From Cupriavidus sp. MP-37 (lineage in GTDB: Bacteria > Pseudomonadota > Gammaproteobacteria > Burkholderiales > Burkholderiaceae), in contig NZ_CP085344.1 of NCBI RefSeq assembly GCF_020618415.1, positions 1,635,001 through 1,699,000 of the forward strand: a DNA stretch of 64,000 bases. Reading direction: 5' to 3'. Each line of letters opens with the position of its first letter. Position 1 is the stretch's first letter. Positions 55,940 to 64,000 of this stretch are shown here, piece after piece. The translations under genes were made by a program, and so were the position numbers. Below the pieces are notes generated by a model that worked only from the letters and a program-made list of their open reading frames with translations, was not told the origin of the DNA and searched no databases.

Positions 55940-56404
55940 TCAGGCGCCATGCCAGGGCAGGCCGCGCACGCACCAGCCTTCGACGGTCTTGCGGTGGTGG
56001 TGGTCGTCGCGGTTGCCTTCAAAGCCTTCGAGCACGTCCATGGCGAAGTGGTAGCCGGCTTCGGTGGCCACCCGCGCCGCGTGCTTGGAGCGCGCCGCGC
56101 TGCGGCACAGGAACAGCACCGGCACGTCGGACGGCACGCGCGCGCGCAGCTCTTCGATAAAGCGCGCGTTCTGCGCGCCGCCCGGGTAGGACATCCATTC
56201 GACATGGGCGAACTGCGCGTCGGGCACGTCGACGCCGCCAACCCAGTCCAGTTCGGCCTGCGTGCGCACGTCCACCAGCACGGCGGAAGGGTCGTTCTGC
56301 AGCAGGGCATAGGCTTCCTGCGGCGACAGCGCGCCGAAGTACGGCAACTGGTTTTGTTCCTGGCGCTGGCGGGCGGCCTGGAGGAGATCGTCTCGGGTGG
56401 TCAT
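55940..56404 (-). CDS. Rhodanese-like domain protein
   Basis: Single-domain rhodanese of 154 residues. The active-site loop CRSAARS carries the persulfide-forming cysteine, and VLVDVRTQAELDWVGGV is the CH2A motif. It could move sulfur to an acceptor; the acceptor is not known. It is divergent from glnA, with the nitrogen regulatory region between them, and convergent with the CinA-like gene. A histidine-rich stretch (RDDHHHRK) near the C-terminus is unusual. Confidence 0.9.
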   Translation of the reverse strand: MTTRDDLLQAARQRQEQNQLPYFGALSPQEAYALLQNDPSAVLVDVRTQAELDWVGGVDVPDAQFAHVEWMSYPGGAQNARFIEELRARVPSDVPVLFLCRSAARSKHAARVATEAGYHFAMDVLEGFEGNRDDHHHRKTVEGWCVRGLPWHGA

Positions 56405-56554
56405 CGGCGTGACAAATAGAATGGGTGGAATTCGTGGCGCGGGGGCCGCAACCCGTTATTCTATAGCGCCGCGGTGGCGGGGCGGTGGCTGCGCAGGATG
56501 GGAATGCCCCGAACGCGCCGCCGCGGGGCGGATAGCGACCGGTTTTGGTGCGAA

Positions 56555-56571
56555 TGCACTGCAGAGGTGCA
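56555..56571. promoter_or_regulatory. NtrC-type binding site 1 upstream of glnA
   Basis: TGCACTGCAGAGGTGCA, a 17-bp dyad matching the NtrC consensus TGCAC-N7-GTGCA; the arms extend to AATGCAC/GTGCATT. Its centre is about 30 bp (close to three helical turns) from site 2. Confidence 0.8.
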
Positions 56572-56584
56572 TTGCCTTGATGTT

Positions 56585-56601
56585 TGCACCACGATGGTGT
56601 T
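56585..56601. promoter_or_regulatory. NtrC-type binding site 2 upstream of glnA
   Basis: TGCACCACGATGGTGTT: a TGCACCA half-site, 3-bp centre and TGGTG, one base short of a perfect TGCACCA-N3-TGGTGCA dyad. Centre about 186 bp before the predicted start of transcription. Confidence 0.8.
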
Positions 56602-56752
56602 CCATGAGGCAGGCGGCCGGGGGTGGATGTGTCGCTGAAGCGCCACATGGTGGGCCAGCATCCACGCAGGCGTTTTTGTTGCCGACCAGCACGGTGCGTG
56701 ATTCGCCGAAGTTGCACAATTTTCGGGCCCGCACTCGTGGTGGGGCGTTCGG

Positions 56753-56768
56753 TTGGCACGCTTTCTGC
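56753..56768 (+). promoter_or_regulatory. Sigma-54 promoter of glnA
   Basis: TTGGCACGCTTTCTGC: GG and GC dinucleotides with the required 10-bp spacing (-24/-12), and a TTGGCACG block identical to consensus. Predicted transcription start near 56779. Confidence 0.88.
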
Positions 56769-56888
56769 TAACATCCGACGTCCTTTCGCGGCGAGGCCAG
56801 TCAGGCGCGGCAACATGCAGCGGCGCCGCTGGCGACAGTCCCAAGAATTGGCTTTCACAGACATTTGCCGAATACCCAGGAGATTGGC

Positions 56889-58304
56889 ATGGCCCACAGC
56901 GTTGCAGACGTGATGAAGCTGGTGAAGGAAAACGACGTCAAGTTCGTCGATTTCCGCTTCACCGATACCAAAGGCAAGGAGCAACACGTGTCCGTGCCCG
57001 TGTCGCACTTCGATGAAGACAAGTTCGAAAGCGGCCACGCTTTCGACGGCTCGTCGATCGCCGGCTGGAAGGGTATCGAAGCTTCGGACATGCTGCTGAT
57101 GCCGGATTCGAACACGGCCCACATCGACCCGTTCTACGAAGAGCCGACGCTGGTGCTGTCGTGCGACGTGATCGAGCCGTCGGACGGCAAGGGCTATGAC
57201 CGCGATCCGCGTTCCATCGCCAAGCGCGCCGAAGCCTACCTGAAGAGCACCGGCCTGGGCGACACCGCCTTCTTCGGCCCGGAGCCCGAGTTCTTCATCT
57301 TCGACGGCGTGACCTGGAACGTCGACATGCAAGGCTGCTTCGTCAAGGTTCATTCCGAAGAAGCGCCGTGGTCGTCGGCCAAGGAATTCGAGCACGGCAA
57401 CAGCGGCCACCGTCCGGGCAAGAAGGGCGGCTACTTCCCGGTCGCCCCGATCGACACCTTCCAGGACATGCGTTCGGAAATGTGCCTGATCCTGGAATCG
57501 CTCGGCATTCCGGTTGAAGTCCACCACCACGAAGTGGCGGGCCAGGGCCAGAACGAAATCGGCACCAAGTTCAGCACGCTGGTGCAGCGCGCCGACTGGA
57601 CCCAGCTGCAGAAGTACGTGATCCAGAACGTCGCCCACACCTACGGCAAGACCGCGACCTTCATGCCGAAGCCCATCGTCGGCGACAACGGCTCGGGCAT
57701 GCACGTGCACCAGTCGGTGTGGAAGGACGGCCAGAACCTGTTCGCGGGCAACGGCTACGCCGGCCTGTCGGAATTCGCGCTGTACTACATCGGTGGCATC
57801 ATCAAGCACGCCCGTGCGCTGAACGCCATCACCAACCCGGGCACGAACTCGTACAAGCGCCTGGTGCCGGGCTTCGAGGCTCCGGTCAAGCTGGCCTACT
57901 CGGCCCGCAACCGTTCGGCTTCGATCCGTATCCCGTATGTGGCCAACCCGAAGGGCCGCCGCATCGAGACCCGCTTCCCGGATCCGCTGATGAACCCGTA
58001 CCTGGGCTTCTCGGCGCTGCTGATGGCCGGCCTGGACGGCGTGATGAACAAGATCCACCCGGGCGAAGCCGCCGACAAGAACCTGTACGACCTGCCGCCG
58101 GAAGAGGACGCCAAGATCCCGACCGTGTGCTCGAGCCTGGACCAGGCGCTCGAGTACCTGGATAACGACCGCGAGTTCCTGACCCGTGGCGGCGTGTTCT
58201 CGAACTCGATGATCGATGCCTACATCGAACTGAAGATGGAAGAAGTCACGCGTTTCCGCATGACCACGCACCCGGTCGAATTCGAGATGTACTACTCGCT
58301 GTAA
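56889..58304 (+). CDS. glnA: Glutamine synthetase, type I
   Basis: Makes glutamine from glutamate and ammonia; 471 residues, the GSI-beta type. [18 protein letters not shown] is near the start. [12 protein letters not shown], the metal/ATP-site blocks [12 protein letters not shown] and [12 protein letters not shown], and the adenylylation site NLYDLPPEE with Tyr400 (Y397 in E. coli numbering without Met) are present, so the enzyme can be switched off by GlnE. The ATG at 56889 follows AGGAG. It heads an operon with a small exported protein, ntrB and ntrC. Confidence 0.98.
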   Translation: MAHSVADVMKLVKENDVKFVDFRFTDTKGKEQHVSVPVSHFDEDKFESGHAFDGSSIAGWKGIEASDMLLMPDSNTAHIDPFYEEPTLVLSCDVIEPSDGKGYDRDPRSIAKRAEAYLKSTGLGDTAFFGPEPEFFIFDGVTWNVDMQGCFVKVHSEEAPWSSAKEFEHGNSGHRPGKKGGYFPVAPIDTFQDMRSEMCLILESLGIPVEVHHHEVAGQGQNEIGTKFSTLVQRADWTQLQKYVIQNVAHTYGKTATFMPKPIVGDNGSGMHVHQSVWKDGQNLFAGNGYAGLSEFALYYIGGIIKHARALNAITNPGTNSYKRLVPGFEAPVKLAYSARNRSASIRIPYVANPKGRRIETRFPDPLMNPYLGFSALLMAGLDGVMNKIHPGEAADKNLYDLPPEEDAKIPTVCSSLDQALEYLDNDREFLTRGGVFSNSMIDAYIELKMEEVTRFRMTTHPVEFEMYYSL

Positions 58305-58314
58305 GCAGCCCGCG

Positions 58315-58342
58315 CCCGGTCATGACCCAGGTTGTGACCGGG
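58315..58342. repeat. Hairpin after glnA
   Basis: CCCGGTCA and TGACCGGG pair around a 12-nt loop, 10 bp after the glnA stop and just before the terminator-like hairpin. It may stabilise the glnA mRNA 3' end. Confidence 0.5.
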
Positions 58343-58357
58343 CAACAGTTGCACCAC

Positions 58358-58385
58358 AAGGGGGCGGCTTCGGCTGTCCCTTTTT
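58358..58385 (+). terminator. Terminator-like hairpin between glnA and the ntrBC part of the operon
   Basis: AGGGGGCGGC-TTCG-GCTGTCCCT plus TTTTT: a stem with two G-U pairs, a UUCG tetraloop and a T-run. It probably lets glnA be expressed well above the regulator genes. Confidence 0.75.
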
Positions 58386-58454
58386 GCTTTGCTCGCTAGA
58401 ATGGGGCATCGAATTCTGTGCCGATCCACCCCCGTTCTAACCTGACGTCACGCC

Positions 58455-59027
58455 ATGGATGCCTTTTCCCGCACGGCCCGCCGGACTCACGCCATGCCCC
58501 GTTCCGTGCACCAAAGCCGACGCCGATTCCCCGTTCTGGTGAGCGCCGCGGCGCTGGCGCTGGGCGCGTGGGCCACACCGTCGCTGGCGCAGTCATCGGA
58601 TGTCTATGTCTGCACCGGGCCCAATGGCGTGCCGGAATACCGCAACGGCAATGCCGGCAAGGGCTGCAAGAAGCTGAACCTGCCCGAGGTCGTGACCGTG
58701 CCGGGCGGGCGCATTGCGGCACCCGCCAAGAGCGCCGGCAGCAGTACCGCCAGCACCGGCAGCACCGGTTTCCCGCGCGTGGACAGCGCCACCCAGCGCA
58801 GCCGCGACAGCGAGCGCCGCACCGTGCTGACGCAGGAACTGCAGGCCGAGGAGGCCAAGCTGCAGGGGCTGCGCGCCGAATACAACAACGGCCAGCCGGA
58901 GCGCCAGGGCAACGAGCGCAACTACCAGAAGTACCTCGACCGCACCGCGGCGCTGCGCGACGACATCGCCCGCAGCGAAGCCAACGCGGCATCGCTGCGG
59001 CGCGAGCTCGGCAACCTGAAGGACTAG
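58455..59027 (+). CDS. Exported DUF4124-like coiled-coil protein in the glnA-ntrBC operon
   Basis: Protein of 190 residues of unknown function. A signal peptide (residues ~24-46, FPVLVSAAALALGAWATPSLAQ) is followed by a small cysteine-containing domain (DVYVCTGPNGVPEYRN with Cys pair C-x~17-C), as in DUF4124 proteins, a Ser/Thr/Gly-rich linker, and a C-terminal coiled coil (residues ~108-185, ELQAEEAKLQGLRAEYNN). A second ATG at 58494 would give a shorter N-terminus and is possible. The place between glnA and ntrB, with ntrB only 4 bp downstream, ties it to nitrogen control by location only. Confidence 0.78.
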   Translation: MDAFSRTARRTHAMPRSVHQSRRRFPVLVSAAALALGAWATPSLAQSSDVYVCTGPNGVPEYRNGNAGKGCKKLNLPEVVTVPGGRIAAPAKSAGSSTASTGSTGFPRVDSATQRSRDSERRTVLTQELQAEEAKLQGLRAEYNNGQPERQGNERNYQKYLDRTAALRDDIARSEANAASLRRELGNLKD

Positions 59028-59031
59028 TCTT

Positions 59032-60210
59032 ATGCGTCGCCTGATTCGCGGAGTGTCACGCAAGGCCGGCAGCGCCGAGGGCGCGCGGGCCGAGCCGCCC
59101 GCGGCGGACGCGGCACCGCCGGAACCCGGCGCGCGCGTGCTGAGCCTCGGTGCGGCGGCGTTCCATGCCGGCCTGGACGTGGTCGCCAACCCGGTGCTGC
59201 TGGTGCGCCAGCCGGGGCTGCGCGTGGTCTACGCGAATCCGGCCGCCGAGGCCACCTTCGGCGTGTCGCGCAAGGGCATGGTCGAGCTGACGCTGCCGGA
59301 TTTATTCGGCAAATCCGATGAGCTGCACAACATGCTCGACACGGTGGTGACGCGGCAGTTCGATGTGCGCCGGCAGGACCTGATCCTGCATCCGCCGCTG
59401 CAGGATCCCATCCATGTGCACGTGGTGATCGCCGCGCTCGAGGCGGTCAGTGACACCGTGGTGGTCGAGATCCTGCCCAACGAGCAGAAGGTGCGCAGCG
59501 ACCGCGAAGAACGCATCCTGGACCTGACCTCGGCCAACAAGGAGCTGATCCGCAACCTGGCCCACGAGATCAAGAACCCGCTGGGCGGCATCCGCGGCGC
59601 GGCGCAGCTGCTGGAGTTCGAGCTGCCCGAGCGCTCGCTGCGCGAATACACGCAGGTCATCATCAAGGAGTCGGACCGGCTGCAGACGCTGGTGGACCGG
59701 CTGCTCGAGCCGCACCGGCATCCGCATATCGTCTCGAGCCTGAATATCCACGAGGTGCTCGAGCGCGTGCGCTCGGTGGTGCTGGCCGAGTTCCCCAACG
59801 GGCTGGAGATCGTGCGCGACTACGACGCCAGCCTGCCTGAACTGCAGGGCGACATGGAGCAGCTGATCCAGGCCGTGCTCAACATCGTCCACAACGCCGC
59901 GCAGGCGCTGGCCGAACGCATCGCGCGCGGCGACGCGCAGATCGTGCTGCGCACGCGCATCGCGCGCCAGGTCACCATCGCCAAGCGCCTGTTCAAGCTG
60001 GCATTGGACTTGCATGTGATCGACAACGGCCCGGGAATCCCCGAAGACATCCGCGAACGCATCTTCTATCCGCTGGTATCGGGCAGGGATGGCGGCAGCG
60101 GACTGGGTCTCACACTCGCGCAGACCTTCGTGCAGCAGCATGAGGGCTTGATCGAATGCGAGAGCAGGCCGGGCTGTACCGACTTCCGTATCCTGCTGCC
60201 GCTGCACTAG
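59032..60210 (+). CDS. glnL: Nitrogen regulation sensor histidine kinase NtrB
   Basis: Cytoplasmic kinase/phosphatase for NtrC; 392 residues, no membrane segment. A PAS domain (residues ~38-150, VVYANPAAEATFGVSRKG) precedes the H-box NLAHEIKNPLGGIRGAAQLL with the phospho-accepting H178. An ATPase domain with IVHNAAQALAE, DNGPGIPEDIRERIF and GSGLGLTLAQTFV follows. PII (GlnB) is expected to control it. It starts 4 bp after the DUF4124-like gene and is followed after 85 bp by ntrC. Confidence 0.96.
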   Translation: MRRLIRGVSRKAGSAEGARAEPPAADAAPPEPGARVLSLGAAAFHAGLDVVANPVLLVRQPGLRVVYANPAAEATFGVSRKGMVELTLPDLFGKSDELHNMLDTVVTRQFDVRRQDLILHPPLQDPIHVHVVIAALEAVSDTVVVEILPNEQKVRSDREERILDLTSANKELIRNLAHEIKNPLGGIRGAAQLLEFELPERSLREYTQVIIKESDRLQTLVDRLLEPHRHPHIVSSLNIHEVLERVRSVVLAEFPNGLEIVRDYDASLPELQGDMEQLIQAVLNIVHNAAQALAERIARGDAQIVLRTRIARQVTIAKRLFKLALDLHVIDNGPGIPEDIRERIFYPLVSGRDGGSGLGLTLAQTFVQQHEGLIECESRPGCTDFRILLPLH

Positions 60211-60295
60211 CCTTTGCCGGCGTCCGCAAGCGCGTGCACCGACGTGGCCAGGGCATGCGGAAGACCAACTGACACCGAGCAGACAAGCGACGCAC

Positions 60296-61858
60296 ATGAA
60301 GCCGATCTGGATAGTCGACGACGATCAATCAATCCGCTGGGTCCTGGAAAAGGCCCTGGCCCGTGAAAGCCTGCTGTCGCGCAGCTTCACCAATGTGCGG
60401 GACGCGCTGGCCGCGCTCGAGGAAGATCAGCCGCAGGTGCTGATCTCGGATATCCGCATGCCCGGCGGTTCGGGCCTCGACCTGCTGCAGGCGATCAAGG
60501 CGCGGCACCCGGGCCTGCCGGTCATCGTGATGACCGCCTACTCCGACCTCGACAGCGCGGTGGCGGCGTTCCAGGGCGGCGCCTTCGAATACCTGGCCAA
60601 GCCATTCGATGTCGACAAGGCGGTCGAGCTAATCCGCCGCGCGCTGGAAGAAAGCCTGCGCGAGGAAGAAATGGACGACCGGCTGGTCGACGCGCCCGAG
60701 ATCCTCGGCCAGGCGCCGGCGATGCAGGACGTGTTCCGCGCCATCGGCCGGTTGTCGCAATCCAACGTCACGGTGATGATCACCGGCGAGTCCGGCACCG
60801 GCAAGGAACTGGTCGCGCGCGCGCTGCACAAGCACAGCCCGCGCGCCAATGGCCCGTTTATCGCCCTCAATACCGCGGCGATCCCGAAGGACCTGCTGGA
60901 ATCCGAACTGTTCGGCCACGAGCGCGGCGCCTTTACCGGTGCCCAGACCATGCGGCGCGGGCGCTTCGAGCAGGCCGAGGGCGGCACGCTGTTTCTCGAC
61001 GAAATCGGCGACATGCCGTTCGACCTGCAGACCCGGCTGCTGCGCGTGCTGTCCGACGGCAACTTCTATCGCGTCGGCGGCCACAACCCGCTGCGCGCCA
61101 ACGTGCGCGTGATCGCCGCCACGCACCAGAACCTGGAGCTGCGCGTCAAGGAAGGGCTGTTCCGCGAGGACTTGTTCCACCGCCTGAACGTGATCCGGCT
61201 GCGGCTGCCGCCGCTGCGCGAGCGGCCGGAAGACATCACGCTGCTGGCGCGGCATTTCCTGCAGAAGAGTGCCAAGGAGCTTGGGGTCGAGCCCAAGCGC
61301 ATGTCGGACGAGGCGCTGGCCTATGTCAGCACGCTGCCGTTCCCGGGCAACGTGCGCCAGCTGGAGAACCTGTGCAACTGGCTGACCGTGATGGCGCCGG
61401 CGCAGACCATCGAGGTCAAGGACCTGCCGCGCGAGATGCTGGAAGCGGGCGCCAGCGAGCCGGTCAATGCACCGCGCCCGGAACGCGCGCCCGAGCCGCG
61501 CATGGCCGAGTATGAAGGCGCGCAGGAGCTGGCCGACTATGGCGGGTTTGCCGTGCCGGTGGCCGAGGCCGACATGGCCACGGTGGTGCGGGCCACACCG
61601 GCGCCCTCGGTGGCGCCGGTGGCGCACGCCGGGGCCCCGGTGTCTGCCGGATGGGAAAGCCTGCTCGCCGGCGAGGCGCGCGCCATGCTCGAAGCGGGCC
61701 AGCCCGAAGTGATGGACCTGCTGACGCGCCGGTTCGAAAAGGCAGTGCTGGAGGCCGCGCTGGGCGTCACGCGGGGCCGCCGCGTCGAAGCCGCGACCCG
61801 GCTCGGGATCGGGCGCAATACCATCACGCGCAAGCTGCAGGAATTGGGATTCGACTGA
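60296..61858 (+). CDS. glnG: Nitrogen regulation response regulator NtrC
   Basis: Sigma-54 activator, 520 residues. The receiver domain (DDDQSIRWVLEKAL, phosphorylation site D52 in LISDIRMPGG) leads to the AAA+ domain with Walker A (GESGTGKELVARALH), GAFTGA (residues ~213-218) and Walker B (TLFLDEIGDMP). A long Pro/Ala/Glu-rich linker (residues ~385-455) precedes the Fis-type HTH (LGIGRNTITRKLQEL). It should bind the two dyads upstream of glnA, making the operon self-regulated. Confidence 0.97.
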   Translation: MKPIWIVDDDQSIRWVLEKALARESLLSRSFTNVRDALAALEEDQPQVLISDIRMPGGSGLDLLQAIKARHPGLPVIVMTAYSDLDSAVAAFQGGAFEYLAKPFDVDKAVELIRRALEESLREEEMDDRLVDAPEILGQAPAMQDVFRAIGRLSQSNVTVMITGESGTGKELVARALHKHSPRANGPFIALNTAAIPKDLLESELFGHERGAFTGAQTMRRGRFEQAEGGTLFLDEIGDMPFDLQTRLLRVLSDGNFYRVGGHNPLRANVRVIAATHQNLELRVKEGLFREDLFHRLNVIRLRLPPLRERPEDITLLARHFLQKSAKELGVEPKRMSDEALAYVSTLPFPGNVRQLENLCNWLTVMAPAQTIEVKDLPREMLEAGASEPVNAPRPERAPEPRMAEYEGAQELADYGGFAVPVAEADMATVVRATPAPSVAPVAHAGAPVSAGWESLLAGEARAMLEAGQPEVMDLLTRRFEKAVLEAALGVTRGRRVEAATRLGIGRNTITRKLQELGFD

Positions 61859-61906
61859 GGCGCAGGACAGTCGGTGTACGACTGCCCTGGCCGACGCCCA
61901 ATGTTT

Positions 61907-62030
61907 GCTCCCCTCTCCCGCATGCGGGAGAGGGGCCGGGGGTGAGGGCAGGGCGGTGGCATACCTCTGGCCTGACTGCGTAGGCGCTCCGCCCCTCACC
62001 CCAACCTCTCCCGCAAGCGGGAGAGGGAGC
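61907..62030. repeat. REP/BIME-like composite inverted repeat, copy 2
   Basis: Same architecture as the element near 10301-10420: CTCCCGCATGCGGGAGAGGGG plus GGGGGTGAGGGC facing CCCCTCACCCCAACCTCTCC plus CGCAAGCGGGAGAGG, about 60 bp of unrelated spacer between. It also lies between convergent genes (ntrC and the HAD phosphatase). Confidence 0.8.
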
Positions 62031-62052
62031 CAACCTCCCAAATGCCGCGGCC

Positions 62053-62844
62053 CTAGCCGCGCGCCTCGACCAGCCGTTGTGCCATTTCCGCGAAGCCTTC
62101 GCCGCCCGCGGCCGAGGTGATGTAGGCGGGCGGCACCGGCAACTGCGGCAGGATATCGCGCACATTGGCCACGCCCACCGACAGCGGAAAATGCGCGAAC
62201 ATCGACGCATCGTTGGCCGAATCCCCGATAAACAGCCACTGGTCGCGCCGCGCGTCCAGGTCTTCGCCCAGCAGCTCGGCCACGCACAGCTTGCTCATCG
62301 ACAGCTTGTCATGCTGGCCGAACCAGCCGTTGACATGGATGGAGCTGACGGTGGCGGTCATGCCGGCCTCGCGCATCAGTTCCGCGATGCGCGCCACCGC
62401 TTCGCCGGGCAGCGGCACGACGTCTTCGGCGTGGTCGATGGCCAGGTCGGCGGCATGCCAGGCCTGGTCGGAGGCCAGCGCGCAGCCGGGCACTTCGCGC
62501 ACGATGTGCTGGCCCAGCGCGTGGATGCGCTCCAGGTTGCGCGCGCGCGTGGCGGCATCGTCAAGGAAACGGGTCTGCAGCCGGCCGTTGCGCAGGTACG
62601 AGTAGAAGGCGCCGTTTTCGCCGATGATGGCATCGACCGGCCACAGCCGGGTCAGGATCTCGGCCCACGCGATGCAGCGTCCGGTCACCGGTATCACATG
62701 CAGGCCGGCCCGGCGCAGGCCGTCGAGCGCCAGGTAGGTCGAGGCGGGCAGCCGGCCGTCGGTGGTCAGGGTGCCGTCGATGTCGGTCAGCACGCCGCGC
62801 ACCTGGCGCAGCGCCGTATCAGAGAGCTTGTTCAGGGATTGCAT
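62053..62844 (-). CDS. HAD-superfamily phosphatase (Cof/MPGP-like)
   Basis: Type IIB HAD hydrolase of 263 residues. The nucleophile motif is LTDIDGTLT (residues ~19-27), followed by VTGRCIAW (motif II), GENGAFYSY and GDSANDASMFAHFP (motif IV). The cap domain resembles sugar-phosphate or mannosyl-3-phosphoglycerate phosphatases; the substrate is unknown. The ATG at 62844 was chosen over one 11 codons upstream because a -10-like TACAAT sits just 8 nt before it. It converges with ntrC and is divergent from ugpB. Confidence 0.88.
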   Translation of the reverse strand: MQSLNKLSDTALRQVRGVLTDIDGTLTTDGRLPASTYLALDGLRRAGLHVIPVTGRCIAWAEILTRLWPVDAIIGENGAFYSYLRNGRLQTRFLDDAATRARNLERIHALGQHIVREVPGCALASDQAWHAADLAIDHAEDVVPLPGEAVARIAELMREAGMTATVSSIHVNGWFGQHDKLSMSKLCVAELLGEDLDARRDQWLFIGDSANDASMFAHFPLSVGVANVRDILPQLPVPPAYITSAAGGEGFAEMAQRLVEARG

Positions 62845-62852
62845 GGCGGGCC

Positions 62853-62858
62853 ATTGTA
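62853..62858 (-). promoter_or_regulatory. -10-like TACAAT immediately before the HAD gene
   Basis: On the minus strand TACAAT ends 8 nt before the ATG; no Shine-Dalgarno lies between. Suggests a leaderless transcript. Confidence 0.45.
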
Positions 62859-62968
62859 ACCGTGGATCTGCAGCCAAATTCGTTTATTGCACTGCAAAAT
62901 GCCGCGGCCCGTCCATACTGGTGAATCTGCTGATTTGCTTGCGCAGGTGCGACGGGCGTAACATGCCG

Positions 62969-63007
62969 CTGTCATAAAACAATCACATGCTGTCGGATTT
63001 TCGTCTG
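62969..63007 (+). promoter_or_regulatory. Pho-box-like repeat array before ugpB
   Basis: CTGTCAT-AAAA-CAATCAC-ATG-CTGTCGG-ATTT-TCGTCTG: heptamers spaced about one helical turn apart with A/T-rich 4-bp spacers, the arrangement of PhoB sites (CTGTCAT-N4-CTGTCAT). It ends 5 bp before a TATAGA (63013-63018), replacing a -35. Confidence 0.75.
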
Positions 63008-63037
63008 ACTGCTATAGACAGACCAAGGAGAGGCCCG

Positions 63038-64000
63038 ATGTCCGTATCCCGTACCGTGCTCAAACTCGCCGCGCTGGCAGCCCTGACCGGGGCCGGCAGC
63101 GCGCACGCCGCCGTTGAAATCCAGTGGTGGCACGCCATGCAGGGCGCGCTGAACGACAAGGTGAACGAGATCGCCAACAAGTTCAACGCCAGCCAGTCCG
63201 AATACAAGGTGGTCCCCGTCAACAAGGGCAACTACGACGAAACCCTGGCGGCGGGCATCGCCGCCTTCCGCGCCGGCGGCGCCCCCGCGATCCTGCAGGT
63301 GTTCGAGGTCGGCACCGCCACCATGATGAGTGCCAAGGGCGCGATCAAGCCGGTGTCGACGGTGATGAAGGACGCCGGCGAGAAGTTCGACCAGAAGGCC
63401 TACATCCCGGCCGTGGCGGGCTACTACACCTCGTCCAAGGGCGAGATGCTGTCGTTCCCGTTCAACAGCTCGACCACGGTGTTCTACTACAACAAGGACG
63501 CCTTCAAGAAGGCCGGCCTGGATCCGGAAAAGCCGCCCAAGACCTGGCCCGAGGTGATGCAGTACTCGGCCAAGCTCAAGGCCTCGGGCACCAACTGCGC
63601 CTATACCACCGACTGGCAGGGCTGGGTCCACCTGGAGAGCTTCTCGGCCTGGCACAACACGCTGTACGCGACCAAGAACAACGGCTTCGGCGGCACCGAC
63701 ACGCGCCTGGTCTTCAACAGCCCGCTGCACGTCAAGCACATCGCCAACCTGCAGGACATGGTGAAGAAGGGCTATTTCAGCTATGGCGGGCGCAAGGCCG
63801 AATCGCAGGCCAAGTTCTATAACGGCGAGTGCGCCATGTTCACCGGCTCGTCGGCGACGCTGGCCAATGTCCGCAAGAACGCCAAGTTCGCGTTCGCGGT
63901 GGCGCAGCTGCCGTACTACCCGGACGTGCAGGGCGCCCCGCAGAACACCATCATCGGCGGCGCGTCGCTGTGGGTGATGGGCGGCAAGAAGGCCGAAGAG
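63038..64000 (+). CDS. ugpB: sn-Glycerol-3-phosphate ABC transporter substrate-binding protein UgpB (3' end outside window)
   Basis: Periplasmic binding protein for glycerol-3-phosphate; 321 codons visible, about 75 percent of the usual ~437. A signal peptide ([19 protein letters not shown], cleavage near AHAAVE) leads into [20 protein letters not shown] and the UgpB blocks [22 protein letters not shown] and [29 protein letters not shown] is 7 nt upstream of the ATG. Upstream Pho-box-like repeats agree with the known phosphate-starvation control of ugp in E. coli. The permease and ATPase genes are expected just past the window. Confidence 0.94.
   Translation, partial: MSVSRTVLKLAALAALTGAGSAHAAVEIQWWHAMQGALNDKVNEIANKFNASQSEYKVVPVNKGNYDETLAAGIAAFRAGGAPAILQVFEVGTATMMSAKGAIKPVSTVMKDAGEKFDQKAYIPAVAGYYTSSKGEMLSFPFNSSTTVFYYNKDAFKKAGLDPEKPPKTWPEVMQYSAKLKASGTNCAYTTDWQGWVHLESFSAWHNTLYATKNNGFGGTDTRLVFNSPLHVKHIANLQDMVKKGYFSYGGRKAESQAKFYNGECAMFTGSSATLANVRKNAKFAFAVAQLPYYPDVQGAPQNTIIGGASLWVMGGKKAEE

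Larger units (their letters stand above)
56405..56888. other. glnA upstream regulatory region
   Basis: 484 bp with no credible gene. It carries two NtrC-type sites, a sigma-54 promoter and a leader of about 110 nt before the glnA ATG. The promoter of the divergent rhodanese gene must also lie here, near 56405-56460, but I cannot assign it. Confidence 0.7.

Noticed and set aside
58349..58356. TTGCACCA after glnA as a third NtrC site
   Set aside because: Only a half-site; the matching TGGTGCA arm is missing.

Overview
The window is 64 kb of GC-rich (roughly two-thirds G+C), densely coding bacterial chromosome. Protein sequences and gene order (surE-pcm-nlpD-rpoS; ndk-rlmN-pilW-rodZ-ispG-hisS-yfgM-bamB-der-hfq-hflX-hflK-hflC-hisZ-purA; glnA-ntrB-ntrC) point to a beta-proteobacterium of the Burkholderiaceae, most probably Cupriavidus or close Ralstonia. 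This is inferred from recognition, not from a database search. Almost everything is core chromosome. I see no prophage, insertion sequence, CRISPR array, rRNA or recognisable defence island. The one RNA gene found is a tRNA-Leu(CAG).

Layout. 0-2.9 kb: the 3' part of dnaX with ybaB/ebfC and recR (replication and recombination). 2.9-10.3 kb: an accessory metabolic block with a LysR regulator, a CoA-transferase/HMG-CoA-lyase-type pair plus an orphan Bug binding protein, then an NMT1/SsuA-type ABC importer. 10.3-19.5 kb: a quinone oxidoreductase, surE-pcm-nlpD-rpoS with an exonuclease, an EEP phosphatase/nuclease, rlmD and a YccA-type membrane protein. 19.8-37.4 kb: the long housekeeping run from ndk to purA and a phosphoribosyltransferase, covering rRNA methylation, type IV pilus, cell shape, isoprenoid, histidyl-tRNA, outer-membrane assembly, ribosome biogenesis, Hfq and membrane protease control. 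37.4-38.9 kb: an Rrf2 regulator with its NAD(P)-binding partner, then the tRNA. 38.9-46.9 kb: rnr, rlmB, a sirtuin, tal, rpiA, yggX and argA. 47-56.4 kb: hrpA, a secreted beta-propeller/deacetylase/fatty-acid-hydroxylase cassette, an EI24 membrane protein, a CinA-like protein and a rhodanese. 56.4-61.9 kb: the nitrogen operon glnA-(DUF4124-like)-ntrB-ntrC. 62-64 kb: a HAD phosphatase and the start of ugpB.

Regulatory signals are unusually legible. glnA has a well-spaced sigma-54 promoter with two 17-bp NtrC-type dyads upstream, so the operon carries its own activator and its target sites. ugpB has a Pho-box-like array feeding a -10. The Rrf2 gene and the oxidoreductase gene each carry a near-identical gapped palindrome, which suggests a self-contained regulon. 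At least five genes (surE, rlmB, argA, hrpA and the HAD phosphatase) have a TAnAAT hexamer only 6-8 nt before the ATG and no Shine-Dalgarno sequence, so they are candidates for leaderless mRNAs. A composite inverted repeat occurs twice, both times between convergent genes.

No clearly new multi-gene system stands out. The best candidates for undescribed biology are the Rrf2 twin-operator module, the DUF4124-like gene inside the glnA-ntrBC operon, and the beta-propeller/deacetylase/hydroxylase cassette.
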